A program made the position numbers and the translations under genes. DNA of 64,000 nt. Origin: G963664585 sp963664585. Lineage in GTDB: Bacteria; Bacillota; Clostridia; Oscillospirales; Ruminococcaceae. The notes beneath the pieces were generated by a model that saw nothing but the letters and a program-made list of their open reading frames with translations, was not told the origin of the DNA and ran no database searches. Location: NCBI GenBank assembly GCA_963664585.2, contig CAXXEO010000020.1, positions 1-64,000 on the forward strand, given 5' to 3'. Below are positions 46,837 to 55,714 of the stretch, piece by piece. Position 1 is the stretch's first letter. Each line of letters starts with the position of its first letter.

Positions 46837-49467
46837 CTATCTGGGAAACTTGAGAGCGGCCTGCGCAGCAGCCAGTCTGGCGATGGGGACACGGAAGGGT
46901 GAGCAGGAAACATAATTGAGGCCGGTTTTATGGCAGAACTCGACGGAAGAGGGATCGCCGCCGTGCTCACCGCAGATACCAAGCTTAATTTTGGGGTTGG
47001 TGCTACGGCCCAGTTTGCAGGCCATGTCAACAAGCTTGCCAACACCTGTCTGGTCAAGACGGGCGAAGGGATCCTGCTCGTAGATCTTGGTGTTGTAATA
47101 ATAGTCAAGGAACTTTCCGGCATCGTCACGGGAGAAGCCGAAGGTCATCTGTGTCAGGTCGTTTGTGCCGAAGCTGAAGAAGTCAGCCTTGGCGCCGATA
47201 GCGTCGGCAGTGAGGGCGGCACGGGGAATCTCGATCATGGTGCCAACCATATACTTCATGTTGATACCGGCGGCTTTAATTAGCTCATCGGCGATTGCGA
47301 CGACGATAGCCTTAACAAACTCGAATTCCTTGACCTCGCCCACCAGCGGGATCATGATTTCAGGAACGATATTAAATTCAGGATGCTTTTTATTGACATT
47401 AATGGCGGCCTCGATGATGGCCCTAGTCTGCATCTTGGCGATCTCGGGATATGAGACGGCCAGGCGGCATCCGCGATGTCCCATCATGGGGTTGACCTCA
47501 TGGAGGGAAGAGATCGTGGCCTTGAGATCGGCCACGGAGATATTCATCTCTTGGGCGAGCTCGAGAATGTCAGCCTCTTCGGTGGGAAGGAACTCGTGAA
47601 GGGGCGGGTCAAGGTAACGAATGGTTACCGGGCGGGTGCCCATCACTTCATAGATCGCTTCAAAGTCGCTTCTCTGCATGGGCAGAAGCTTGGCCAGGGC
47701 GGCTTCGCGCTGCTCTAAGGTCTTGGAAACGATCATCTCGCGGACGGCCTTGATACGGGTGGCTTCGAAGAACATGTGCTCAGTACGGCAGAGACCGATA
47801 CCCTCTGCGCCAAACTTGACAGCTTGGGCTGCGTCAGCGGGGGTGTCGGCATTGGTGCGAACGCCCAGTGATTTGAATTCGTCAGCCCAGCCCATCAGGG
47901 TGCCGAAGTAGCCGGAGATGCTCGCTTCGACGGTGGGAAGAGCCTCGCCATAGATGTTGCCGGTGCTTCCGTCAAGGGAGATGAAGTCACCCTCTTTGAT
48001 GGTCTTACCACCCAATGTGAAAGACTTCATGTCGGCGGCAAATTTCATTTCGCCACAGCCGGATACACAGCAAGTTCCCATTCCACGGGCTACAACGGCA
48101 GCGTGAGAGGTCATTCCACCACGAGCGGTAAGAATACCCTGAGAAACATGCATACCTTCGATATCTTCAGGAGAGGTCTCAAGGCGGACAAGAACGACCT
48201 TGTTCTTCTTGGAAGCCCACTCGACAGCGGCATCAGCGGTGAATACCACGCGGCCGCAGGCGGCGCCGGGAGAGGCAGGAAGAGCGGTGCCGATCGGCTT
48301 AGCAGCCTTCATGGCAACAGCATCAAACTGGGGATGGAGAAGAGCATCCAGCTGCTTGGGGTCGACCATCAGCACAGCGGTCTTCTTTTCGATCATACCT
48401 TCTTCAACGAGATCGCAGGCGATCTTAAGAGCGGCAGCAGCAGTTCTCTTGCCGTTTCTGGTCTGGAGCATATAGAGCTTACCCTTTTCGATGGTGAACT
48501 CCATGTCCTGCATGTCTTTGTAGTGCTTTTCAAGGCGGGAAGAGATCTCGCAGAACTGCTTATATGCTTCTGGTGCAATCAGATTGAGCTCATCAATTGT
48601 CTTAGGGGTACGGATGCCGGCCACGACGTCCTCGCCCTGTGCATTCATCAAAAACTCGCCATACAGCTTGTTTTCGCCGGTGGAGGGGTTTCTTGTGAAA
48701 GCAACGCCTGTACCAGAGTCATCGCCCATGTTGCCGAATACCATGGTCTGTACGCTGACTGCAGTTCCCCAGTTGTAGGGAATATCATTCATGCGTCTAT
48801 AATAGATCGCTCTGGGATTGTCCCACGAGCGGAAAACAGCCTTGATGGCTTCGAGCAGCTGCATAGCAGGGTCAGAGGGGAAATCAGTTCCCTTCTGCTT
48901 CTTGTAGTAAGCCTTAAAGAGAACAACCAATTCTTTCAGATCGGCAGCATTCAGCTCGGTGTCCAGTTTGACGCCTTTTTTTTCTTTCATCTCGTCGATC
49001 AGGACTTCGAAGTTGTGCTTGGGGACATCCATTACAACGTCCGAGAACATCTGAACGAATCTGCGGTAGCTGTCATATGCGAAGCGCTCGTTGCCGGTCA
49101 GCGCTGCAAAGCCCTTAACAACTTCATCATTGAGGCCCAAATTGAGGATTGTATCCATCATACCTGGCATTGAGGCTCTTGCTCCCGAGCGGACAGACAC
49201 AAGCAGGGGATTTTTCACATCTCCAAATTTCTTGCCGGAGATTTTCTCCAACTCAACCAATTGTTTTTGAATCTCTTCAACAATTTCGGGGGCAATGGTC
49301 TTGTTGTCCTCATAGTAACGTGTGCAGGCTTCAGTTGTTACGGTGAAACCCTGAGGAACGGGCATGCCAAGACCGGTCATTTCTGCCAGGTTAGCGCCTT
49401 TTCCTCCAAGAAGCTCTCTCAACTTGCCGCTTCCTTCGGAAAACAGATAAACGTATTTGTGTGCCAA
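46837..49467 (-). CDS. ppdK: Pyruvate, phosphate dikinase
   Basis: Interconverts pyruvate + ATP + Pi with PEP + AMP + PPi; in anaerobes it works in glycolysis or gluconeogenesis. 876 aa, full length. The ATP-grasp domain has KYVYLFSEGSGKLRELLGGKG. The swivelling His domain has GGMTSHAAVVARGMGTCC (catalytic His). The PEP-binding TIM barrel has GLCRTEHMFFE, MGHRGCRL, SFGTNDLTQMTFG and CGEHGGDPSSVEF with catalytic Cys. Start ATG at 49467 follows GGAGGTAG. No regulatory-protein gene (PpsR/PDRP) is adjacent. Confidence 0.97.
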   Translation of the reverse strand: MAHKYVYLFSEGSGKLRELLGGKGANLAEMTGLGMPVPQGFTVTTEACTRYYEDNKTIAPEIVEEIQKQLVELEKISGKKFGDVKNPLLVSVRSGARASMPGMMDTILNLGLNDEVVKGFAALTGNERFAYDSYRRFVQMFSDVVMDVPKHNFEVLIDEMKEKKGVKLDTELNAADLKELVVLFKAYYKKQKGTDFPSDPAMQLLEAIKAVFRSWDNPRAIYYRRMNDIPYNWGTAVSVQTMVFGNMGDDSGTGVAFTRNPSTGENKLYGEFLMNAQGEDVVAGIRTPKTIDELNLIAPEAYKQFCEISSRLEKHYKDMQDMEFTIEKGKLYMLQTRNGKRTAAAALKIACDLVEEGMIEKKTAVLMVDPKQLDALLHPQFDAVAMKAAKPIGTALPASPGAACGRVVFTADAAVEWASKKNKVVLVRLETSPEDIEGMHVSQGILTARGGMTSHAAVVARGMGTCCVSGCGEMKFAADMKSFTLGGKTIKEGDFISLDGSTGNIYGEALPTVEASISGYFGTLMGWADEFKSLGVRTNADTPADAAQAVKFGAEGIGLCRTEHMFFEATRIKAVREMIVSKTLEQREAALAKLLPMQRSDFEAIYEVMGTRPVTIRYLDPPLHEFLPTEEADILELAQEMNISVADLKATISSLHEVNPMMGHRGCRLAVSYPEIAKMQTRAIIEAAINVNKKHPEFNIVPEIMIPLVGEVKEFEFVKAIVVAIADELIKAAGINMKYMVGTMIEIPRAALTADAIGAKADFFSFGTNDLTQMTFGFSRDDAGKFLDYYYNTKIYEQDPFARLDQTGVGKLVDMACKLGRSTNPKIKLGICGEHGGDPSSVEFCHKTGLNYVSCSPFRVPIARLAAAQAALKFPR

Positions 49468-49665
49468 TTTTCTCTACCTCCAGTTTAATTTATCCCAAAA
49501 AGCATGGAAACACAATTATAGTACGATCCGTACAGATTTGAGTCATGCCTGTCATCCCGCCGCTATGCTTTTATTCAAGGTGAAAAGACAGAAATCCTTT
49601 GAAATCTGAACTGTAAACAGTATTGGACGTATATCATACTAATTCCAAATTAAACGGCAATAAGC

Positions 49666-49707
49666 CATATCTATTTTCTCTGCCGAAAGCAGGGGAAAAC
49701 AGATATG
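49666..49707. repeat. Intergenic hairpin (class B)
   Basis: Arms CATATCTATTTTC and GAAAACAGATATG, 12 of 13 paired, with a CTGCCGAAAGCAGG tip. Nothing else is seen in the 49468-49829 gap. Confidence 0.55.
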
Positions 49708-49829
49708 AAACTAGTTGCTTTTTAAAAGGAAATAGTACCAGAGTAATTATAACAAAAGAAAAAGGGAATTTCCACACCATTGTAAGATTTTTTGGCGGAA
49801 AATCCCCATTTATTCAATTTTTACAAATT

Positions 49830-50342
49830 TTATAGCAACATAAATTTCTCGGCCGTATCAGCCAGTACAGAAAGTGCCGCTGCAAAGTTGGGCTGAGACG
49901 TGTTGCCGATCAGTTCGATATCCACTAAAAGTTTTCCGCCAGGCAAAGCCTGTGAACGAATATTGGCGATGTTGACCGCGGCACCGGCCAGCGGGGAGAC
50001 ATACCGGCAAAGTGCGTCAGGTGTATCAGAGAGGATGGCTCTTACAGAAGCACCGCCGGCTCCTGATGGAACTTGAAGGTCCTTGGGTACCACGCGATAT
50101 TCATTCAGCTTGTTGAGATCCATGATAATACCATATAGAAGCTTGATCCCAGCCATATTATCACCCATACGACTGTCCAGTCTGTCGAGTATTTCATGTT
50201 CGCGCTCGGGTGCATTGATAGGCAGTGCGTTGGCCTTTTTATATTCAGCTACCTTCGTCACCAGGTTCATTCGATCCATAAACAGGGTCAGAAGCTCTTC
50301 ATCAATGTGGTCTATCTGGTTTCTTAGCTCTTTTAAATCCAT
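49830..50342 (-). CDS. Chorismate mutase with ACT-like domain
   Basis: Converts chorismate to prephenate. 170 aa. The AroQ-type helical domain (1-90) has DLKELRNQIDHIDEELLTLF, MNLVTKVAEYKKAN and APEREHEIL. The C-terminal half (VRAILSDTPDALCRYVSPLAG) is an ACT-like regulatory domain, as in P-proteins but without the prephenate dehydratase part. Start ATG 50342 lies after GGAGG; the longer frame to 50393 has no support. Confidence 0.88.
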   Translation of the reverse strand: MDLKELRNQIDHIDEELLTLFMDRMNLVTKVAEYKKANALPINAPEREHEILDRLDSRMGDNMAGIKLLYGIIMDLNKLNEYRVVPKDLQVPSGAGGASVRAILSDTPDALCRYVSPLAGAAVNIANIRSQALPGGKLLVDIELIGNTSQPNFAAALSVLADTAEKFMLL

Positions 50343-50960
50343 AAAAACCTCCATATGTTTAAGTAATAAAAGGACAGCTGAGGATGATGTCAAAACAGTA
50401 AGGGTTAAGATGGTGAGACAACCACCACTTGGGGATTGTGATCATGTCGAAGCAGGGATACTACGCCAAACTATGACTTTGACCTAAACCAGTGAATGAG
50501 AAAGATTCTTCTTGAGGCGAAAATGAATTAGCGAATAATAAGTACCGATGCATCACTTATGTTTGCCCGGTATGCCGCACTGATCGGAAAATTCCCATAT
50601 AACTATAAGTTATATAGTTCACATATTCGGCCAACCGTTTTACTAATTATATCATAATCTTTTGAATTTGTATCAAGATTTTAAACAAATGCAGCCAAAG
50701 TATGAACACCTATCTGCCTTATATGTGTGAAAAGTGGACATGATTTTTCGTTGTCTGTGTACAACCACGCGATCCCGCAGGGGTTTTACTCATGGTTTAA
50801 ACAATATTATAAGGAAGAAAAAGCCGGATTGTCAATACAGGCTTAGCAGAAGGATATAGGATATCAAGTTTTATTTTATAAGACTTTCATGATTTGATCT
50901 CCTATCCTAGTTCCTTGTAAATCTCAATCTTATAAGACAATGAGTTGAATGTTCTTGTAT
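50343..50960. other. Gene-free intergenic region
   Basis: About 620 bp upstream of the chorismate mutase gene with no convincing coding frame. A perfect 7-bp inverted repeat AACTATA-agtta-TATAGTT lies at 50601-50619. AT-rich stretches could hold promoters. It may be remnant sequence. Confidence 0.4.
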
Positions 50961-51013
50961 ATTTTCCCGCCTTCGGCGGGGGAAGAAATCACAAGCTTGT
51001 TTTCAAGTTAATC
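50961..51013 (-). repeat. 106-bp element, copy 14 (reverse), truncated and split by IS30
   Basis: Core and left-end part of the element (TTCCCGCC...GGCGGGGGAAG, AAGCTTG, CAAGTTAATC). Its other half is missing. The last bases AATCAACTATA continue on the far side of the insertion sequence at 52067-52077. Confidence 0.85.
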
Positions 51014-52066
51014 GCTACATTGTCAAGCCAAATGCGACAGTTCGAGTAGAAAGAGCTGGGAAGGTGTATTCCAATTAAGACATTTTCGGGGTCTATTGTT
51101 TATAAGCAGAAGAGAAGAAGACAGGTTTTGATGAGAAACAGTTGACAGAACAGTACCTTTCGGAAAGAACTCTCTGAGTAAACTGTTACCGTACTCATTG
51201 CTTCCTCTCTGATGCGGACAATATGGATCAGCGAAATAAAGAGTTAAGCATAGATCTTTCTGGATTACATCATAACAGGCAAATTCACCGCCACGATCTG
51301 TTGTTGCTGTTTTGAATGTGCCTTGTGGCAATAAAGTGTGCAGGTGCTTGATTGCAGCTTCCATGGAAGCTGCCGTTCGATCAGGAATGGGAACGGCTGT
51401 ATAGAACCTTGTTTTTCGTTCCACAAAGGTGGCCAAGCAACCGCTGGAACCCCTAGAGAAAACCACCGTATCAAGTTCCCAATGCCCAAATGTTTCTCTG
51501 GTATATACCTCTTTGGGTCTCTTGTGGATAGAAGTACCACGAGCATAATGCGCAAGATTTTTACAGCTTCTCTTTTTTCCATTACGGCGCAGCACATCTG
51601 CGGTAAGTCCGTTCAGTCGTCCGGCATAAAGCCAGTTGTATATGGTTTTAAAGCTCAGTTGGCTTGAAGTAACGGTATGTGATATTTGTTCTGGCGACCA
51701 GGTCTCTTTCAGCTTTTCTGCCACAACTGCGCACAACTCCTCGTTCCATTTCCCTTGAGGTTTGCTGTTGTGCCGTTTCTTCTGGTAATCCAGTTGTGCT
51801 TCTTCTGCGTTATACGCTCGGGCACCGTAAAAACGTTTCAATTCTCTAGCGATACTGCTGTGGTGACATCCCAGACGTGATGCGATTTTCCGGGTCGTAT
51901 ATCCGATTTGACGGAGTTCTTCTATCTTTCCTCGTTCGAATGTTGTAAAATGGTGGTGGCTCATGGCTGCCTCCTTGTGTGAATGTTGTTGTTGCAAACT
52001 CTATTCTACACGTTTTGGCTGCCTTGGGCTATCTTTTTTCTGTCGCATTTCATTTTACAATGTAGC
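51014..52066 (-). mobile_element. IS30-family insertion sequence, complete
   Basis: 1053 bp bounded by imperfect inverted repeats. The left end is GCTACATTGT...AAATGCGACAG and the right end CTGTCGCATTT...ACAATGTAGC. It carries one transposase gene. The direct repeat AATC flanks it (51010-51013 and 52067-52070). It lies inside a copy of the 106-bp element, so both boundaries can be read. Confidence 0.93.
51023..51964 (-). CDS. IS30-family transposase
   Basis: 313 aa. The N-terminal helix-turn-helix region is FTTFERGKIEELRQIGYTTR and KIASRLGCHHSSIARELKR. The DDE catalytic core has Asp in HWELDTVVFSRG, Asp in TTDRGGEFACYD, and Glu in GSNEYGNSLLREFFPKG. Start ATG 51964 lies after AAGGAGG; the longer frame to 51997 has no site. 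Uninterrupted, so probably active. Confidence 0.95.
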   Translation of the reverse strand: MSHHHFTTFERGKIEELRQIGYTTRKIASRLGCHHSSIARELKRFYGARAYNAEEAQLDYQKKRHNSKPQGKWNEELCAVVAEKLKETWSPEQISHTVTSSQLSFKTIYNWLYAGRLNGLTADVLRRNGKKRSCKNLAHYARGTSIHKRPKEVYTRETFGHWELDTVVFSRGSSGCLATFVERKTRFYTAVPIPDRTAASMEAAIKHLHTLLPQGTFKTATTDRGGEFACYDVIQKDLCLTLYFADPYCPHQRGSNEYGNSLLREFFPKGTVLSTVSHQNLSSSLLLINNRPRKCLNWNTPSQLFLLELSHLA

Positions 52067-52093
52067 AATCAACTATAAAGCTCTTCAAATAGA

Positions 52094-52127
52094 AAAACTC
52101 CCACGCCAAAAAAAGGCAGGGAGTTTT
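52094..52127 (-). terminator. Terminator of the VOC gene
   Basis: AAAACTCCCACGCC and GGCAGGGAGTTTT around an A7 loop, 6 bp past the stop on the minus strand. Confidence 0.7.
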
Positions 52128-52132
52128 GATCT

Positions 52133-52540
52133 TTATTTTACCTGAAAGAATTCGATGCTTTCGCCGTCAGGCCCGCCCACGAAGGCGTTTATCTTGATGG
52201 CTGGCGGTTCGGTTGTCAGGACCCCTTCACGGGGAGGGGTCCGAGGAGTAGCACCTGCTGCCAACGCGGCCTCATAGGCAGCAGGCAGATCGTCGGTAGC
52301 GATGGCGATGTGGGCCCAGCGTGCATTGGCCTCGTCGCCGCTTTGTCCCCAGGGCAGCAGTTCAACTCTGGCGCCGCCGCCGATATCAACCATATATACC
52401 TTTCCTTTATTCGGCACATCAAAGGTGTAGTAAAGATGGCCCCCTAGTCCCTCAATATAAAACTTCATACTTTTTTCCACATCTGAACAAATAAGCCCTA
52501 TGTGATGGAATCCGGTGATAAGTCCTTTTTCGTTTTCCAC
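52133..52540 (-). CDS. VOC (glyoxalase-like) protein
   Basis: 135-aa single VOC domain: TGFHHIGLICSDVEKSMKFYIEGL at the start, VELLPWG, WAHIAIATDDL, and GPDGESIEFFQVK at the end. Metal ligands would be His about 12, Glu about 60, His about 76 and Glu about 130. Isomerase, lyase or dioxygenase activity cannot be told apart. The IS30 element lies just downstream. Confidence 0.82.
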   Translation of the reverse strand: MENEKGLITGFHHIGLICSDVEKSMKFYIEGLGGHLYYTFDVPNKGKVYMVDIGGGARVELLPWGQSGDEANARWAHIAIATDDLPAAYEAALAAGATPRTPPREGVLTTEPPAIKINAFVGGPDGESIEFFQVK

Positions 52541-52700
52541 TGAAGCGCCTCCTTATTTTTAATGATAAGCCAACACACCACAGGGTGGCTGGCAGCTTGC
52601 TCTTGTTAAATAATAGGAATAGGTTCGTGACAGTTATATTGGGTACATCATTTTTACACTTCATGCTGTTACAAAGATATGCTTATATCGATTTAACAAA

Positions 52701-52777
52701 TCAAGAGGAAAATTTGAATTCTGCCTGCCACGCCATAGGCGGAGAAGACAGATAGAAGACCCATTTATTTAGAAATT
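52701..52777. repeat. Stem-loop repeat, class C (copy 5)
   Basis: TCAAGAGGAAAATTTGAATT, then CTGCCTGCCACGCC, AGGCGGAGAAGACAGATAG, ending TTATTTAGAAA. Best match is 10530-10610. Confidence 0.65.
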
Positions 52778-52808
52778 GCTTTCAGGCGGTGCGGGTACAG
52801 TTTTGGGT

Positions 52809-53579
52809 TTATTTTCTTAGGCATCCCAGCTGAGTCGAAATATTCTGTGCGGCATCTGCAACCTTGCGTATATACTCTGCGCTGTCTTTTGGAAAGCGAA
52901 ACGCGGGCCATGACACCGCAATACTGCCCATCGCCCTGCCGCGCACATCAAAAAACGGAGCAGCCACGCAGCCTACATCGTCTCCCATGCTTCCGTCTCG
53001 TACAGCATATCCACGCTCACGGATTATTTGTAGTTCATTCTTTAGCCTACGAGAGCTCTCCTGATCAGTTTCTCCCTTGCTGGATAGTGCTTCGTTCCAC
53101 ACATCCTCACAAAGAAAGGCCAGGATAGCTTTCCCGCTGGCTCCATGCCAGAGCGGTTCGACGCTTCCAATCCTCACCGACTGTTTGATGACCTGGGGAC
53201 TTTCCACTTGCTCCAAACATATCCTCTCAAGCCCCTTGAACACATAAATATGAGAGGTTTCCTGTGTGGCGTCTGTCAGTTCCCGCAGTATCGGAATGCT
53301 GATGCGCCTAAGATCGAGGGTATCTCCGGCCACCTGTCCCAGATAATAGATCTTACTGCCAAGCATATATTTGTTGGTAATGCTGTCCCTGGTCAGAAAG
53401 CCCATGTCTACAATGGTAGTCAGCAGTCTCGATGTTGTGGATTTTGCCATGCCCATTTTTTTGGCAATCTCGGTCAGCGTCAGATTCCTTTGATTCCAGC
53501 CAAAGCACATGAGGATATTAAAGGCTTTTTCAATACTCTTTACGTTTTTGGATTCTTCTTTTTCAATCATATTGCACAT
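52809..53579 (-). CDS. IclR-family transcriptional regulator
   Basis: 256 aa. The winged helix-turn-helix (about 10-75) has NVKSIEKAFNILMCFG, LTLTEIAKKMGMAKSTTSRLL and MGFLTRD. The effector domain (about 85-256) has the IclR GASGKAILAFL block and GYAVRDGSMGDDVGCVAAPFFD. Start ATG 53579 lies 6 nt after TTGGAG. It is separated from the AroQ-like operon by a strong terminator but is the nearest candidate to bind the palindrome at 56373. Confidence 0.92.
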   Translation of the reverse strand: MCNMIEKEESKNVKSIEKAFNILMCFGWNQRNLTLTEIAKKMGMAKSTTSRLLTTIVDMGFLTRDSITNKYMLGSKIYYLGQVAGDTLDLRRISIPILRELTDATQETSHIYVFKGLERICLEQVESPQVIKQSVRIGSVEPLWHGASGKAILAFLCEDVWNEALSSKGETDQESSRRLKNELQIIRERGYAVRDGSMGDDVGCVAAPFFDVRGRAMGSIAVSWPAFRFPKDSAEYIRKVADAAQNISTQLGCLRK

Positions 53580-53715
53580 AGTACACTCCAACAACTGCTA
53601 TTAATTTTTATTATAACATAAAAGCTTTTGTTCTACACCGATAATTTATATGACAGCACCGCGTAATCCGGTTAGTATTAAATTCCATTTATTTTATATA
53701 ACATTTTATTTTTAC

Positions 53716-53745
53716 TCCGTTTCCCTGCGGGAGGCGGGAAAAAAC
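53716..53745. repeat. Weak intergenic hairpin (class B)
   Basis: GTTTCCC and GGGAAAA with a TGCGGGAGGC tip. Confidence 0.3.
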
Positions 53746-53778
53746 AGAATCAGGATTATTGGCGTTTAATTTGGGATA

Positions 53779-53829
53779 GGTTCAAAAACAAAACACGAAA
53801 GCAACGCTTTCGTGTTTTGTTTTTGAACC
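53779..53829 (-). terminator. Perfect 24-bp hairpin terminator
   Basis: Arms 53779-53802 and 53806-53829 are exact complements around an AAC loop, with A/T-rich feet giving T-runs on both strands. It follows the AroQ-like stop by about 20 bp. Confidence 0.85.
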
Positions 53830-53850
53830 AAGATGTATCGTGCCAACTGA

Positions 53851-54294
53851 TTACTTGCCGTTAATGAGATTAACTGCGCCTCTCAGCCCCAGCGTATACA
53901 CGTCGGCTCCCAGGCCGATAATGATTCCCGCTGCAAGAGGCGACACCACTGAATGATGCCTCCACTCTTCTCTTTTGTGGACGTTGGACATGTGTAGTTC
54001 GATAATGGGGCACTCGAGAATAGCCAGCGCATCATGCAGTGCCCAGCTATAATGTGTCCATGCACCCGCATTGATCAAAACGGCATCCACTTGATCAAGG
54101 TATGCCTTGTGGATTCGCTCAACAATCTCACCCTCGAAATTGGTCTGAAAGTTCTCCACCTCGACGCCAAGTTCCTTTGCAAGCGTTTCCACATTTTTGT
54201 TGATTTCATCCAGCGTGATAGTGCCATACTGCTTGGGATCTCTTTTCCCAAACATGTTGTGATTGACACAATGAAGCAAAAGAATTTTTTTCAT
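53851..54294 (-). CDS. Type II 3-dehydroquinate dehydratase-like protein (AroQ fold)
   Basis: 147 aa. The fold and active-site residues of type II dehydroquinases are present: Arg and Tyr in GKRDPKQYG, Asn in INAGAWTHYSWALHDAL, Glu/His/Ser in IELHMSNVHKREEWRHHSV, and the second Arg. The usual NGPNLNLLG opening is replaced by HCVNHNMFG. It is the last gene of a MaoC / reductase / VOC / AroQ-like operon, not a shikimate cluster. It may act on dehydroquinate in quinate/shikimate breakdown or on another cyclic keto acid. Confidence 0.82.
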   Translation of the reverse strand: MKKILLLHCVNHNMFGKRDPKQYGTITLDEINKNVETLAKELGVEVENFQTNFEGEIVERIHKAYLDQVDAVLINAGAWTHYSWALHDALAILECPIIELHMSNVHKREEWRHHSVVSPLAAGIIIGLGADVYTLGLRGAVNLINGK

Positions 54295-54318
54295 GACAGC
54301 ATCTCCTTAAATTATTTA

Positions 54319-54714
54319 TTAACCCCTTGGTTTGATTTCCAAATACTTTTGAATCTCACCCGAAGATGCCTGCGATAATTCTATCATAATGCCGTCAGGA
54401 ATCATAAACCAATTTCTCCCCTGTGGCATTTCACTTACCTCTCCATAGAGATAAACTTCATTAAGAGCAGCCTCAAGATCTTTGGTAAAGATTCCGATGT
54501 GCCATATTCGCTCTTCTTCGTGATCATAATTTTTGAAATCGGGTGCGCTGGTCAGTTGGATGCCGCCAATCCAAATTTGCTCAGGATTTTCAGGATTCCC
54601 GCTGACTTCACGGATATCAAAGCCAAGCGCCTCAGTAAAAAACTGTATGTGCCACCGGATGTCTTTGACCTTCAGCGCCACATGCTCCAGATAAGATTTC
54701 TTTGTGTATGCCAA
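54319..54714 (-). CDS. VOC protein in the AroQ-like operon
   Basis: 131-aa VOC domain: YLEHVALKVKDIRWHIQFFTEALG, IWHIGIFTKDLEAALN, MIPDGIMIELSQ. His and Glu ligands are present (His about 11, His about 72, Glu about 112). The TTG start at 54714 follows GGAGGTAATTGG, within 4 bp of the end of the reductase gene. The role is probably on a pathway intermediate. Confidence 0.8.
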   Translation of the reverse strand: MAYTKKSYLEHVALKVKDIRWHIQFFTEALGFDIREVSGNPENPEQIWIGGIQLTSAPDFKNYDHEEERIWHIGIFTKDLEAALNEVYLYGEVSEMPQGRNWFMIPDGIMIELSQASSGEIQKYLEIKPRG

Positions 54715-54718
54715 CCAA

Positions 54719-55696
54719 TTACCTCCGTTCGCCGGCGTAATGCTGCCGCCAATATTCCAGTCCTTTTACACACGCCACCAGTGTTTCATTGATAGGCGTG
54801 GGAACACCACATCGCTTTCCCCAGCGGACAATTGAGCCGTTTATATAGTCAATTTCGGTTGGTACGCCTTTTTCCAGACTCTGCTGGATAGAGGTTTTAA
54901 ACCCTTCAGGCAGCCCAGCTGAAGTCTTATACCAAATTTTCTCGGCATCCTCAGTGGAAAGAGCAATCCCATTCGCGCGGGCAACGGCGATGCCTTCGCA
55001 GATGGCGGCAAGACCAATTTGCTTGAGCTCAGGCAAAACCTCGTGATCGTAGATGTCGTATAGCCCGCCATAAGGCAGCTTGGTCACTCCACAGAGTGCC
55101 CCTGCAGCAACATTGATCAGAAGTTTATCCCAGATCATTCCTTTAATGTTGACGCTAACCTCTGTCGTGATGCCTGATTTTGTCAACTCCCGTGCCATAT
55201 TTTCAATCCTGTCGGTCCGTCTGCCGCTCATCTCACCGATATAGGTCAGCTTGCCTTTTGTAGTCGCGATTGTTTTTCCGGCTTCCAGCAACTGGCCGCC
55301 TACATAGGTTTTTCCGCCGATCACTCTGCTTTCACCAATGATATCGATGATGGTATCTTCGTTGCCGAGGCCATTCTGCAGGGAGATGACTAATGTATTT
55401 TCTCCGATGACGGAGCTTTTTTGGGCTTCTTCGACGGCCGTCCGCGTGGCAAATGATTTAACGAGGACAATGACAAGATCCACAGGGCCTAACCCGCTGC
55501 AGCTTGTCTGTGACTTAACCCGGACATATCTTTGAGGTGTTTTGTCCGTTCCGTCGATCAACAGAAGTCCGTTTTGGTTGATTGCATCCACATGCTCCAC
55601 CCAACTATCCACCAGGATGATGTCATGGTCTGCTTCGGCGAGTGTGCCCCCGATAGCACTGCCCAGCGAACCGGAACCGAGCATACATATTTTCAT
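54719..55696 (-). CDS. Ketopantoate reductase-family (PanE/ApbA) oxidoreductase
   Basis: NADPH-dependent reductase of 2-oxo acids, 325 aa. N-terminal Rossmann motif MLGSGSLGSAIGGTL, then VLVKSFAT and SLQNGLGNEDTI. The C-terminal domain has IWDKLLINVAAGALCGVT with the catalytic Lys, and PTEIDYINGSIVRWGKRCG. No panB or panC is nearby and the operon is catabolic-looking, so a different oxo acid from ketopantoate is likely. Confidence 0.88.
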   Translation of the reverse strand: MKICMLGSGSLGSAIGGTLAEADHDIILVDSWVEHVDAINQNGLLLIDGTDKTPQRYVRVKSQTSCSGLGPVDLVIVLVKSFATRTAVEEAQKSSVIGENTLVISLQNGLGNEDTIIDIIGESRVIGGKTYVGGQLLEAGKTIATTKGKLTYIGEMSGRRTDRIENMARELTKSGITTEVSVNIKGMIWDKLLINVAAGALCGVTKLPYGGLYDIYDHEVLPELKQIGLAAICEGIAVARANGIALSTEDAEKIWYKTSAGLPEGFKTSIQQSLEKGVPTEIDYINGSIVRWGKRCGVPTPINETLVACVKGLEYWRQHYAGERR

Positions 55697-55714
55697 AGCA
55701 TCATTCCTTTATTT

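Noticed and set aside
48103..49173. A 356-codon open frame on the plus strand
   Set aside because: It is antisense to ppdK, whose own product is unmistakable; no ribosome site and no recognisable protein.
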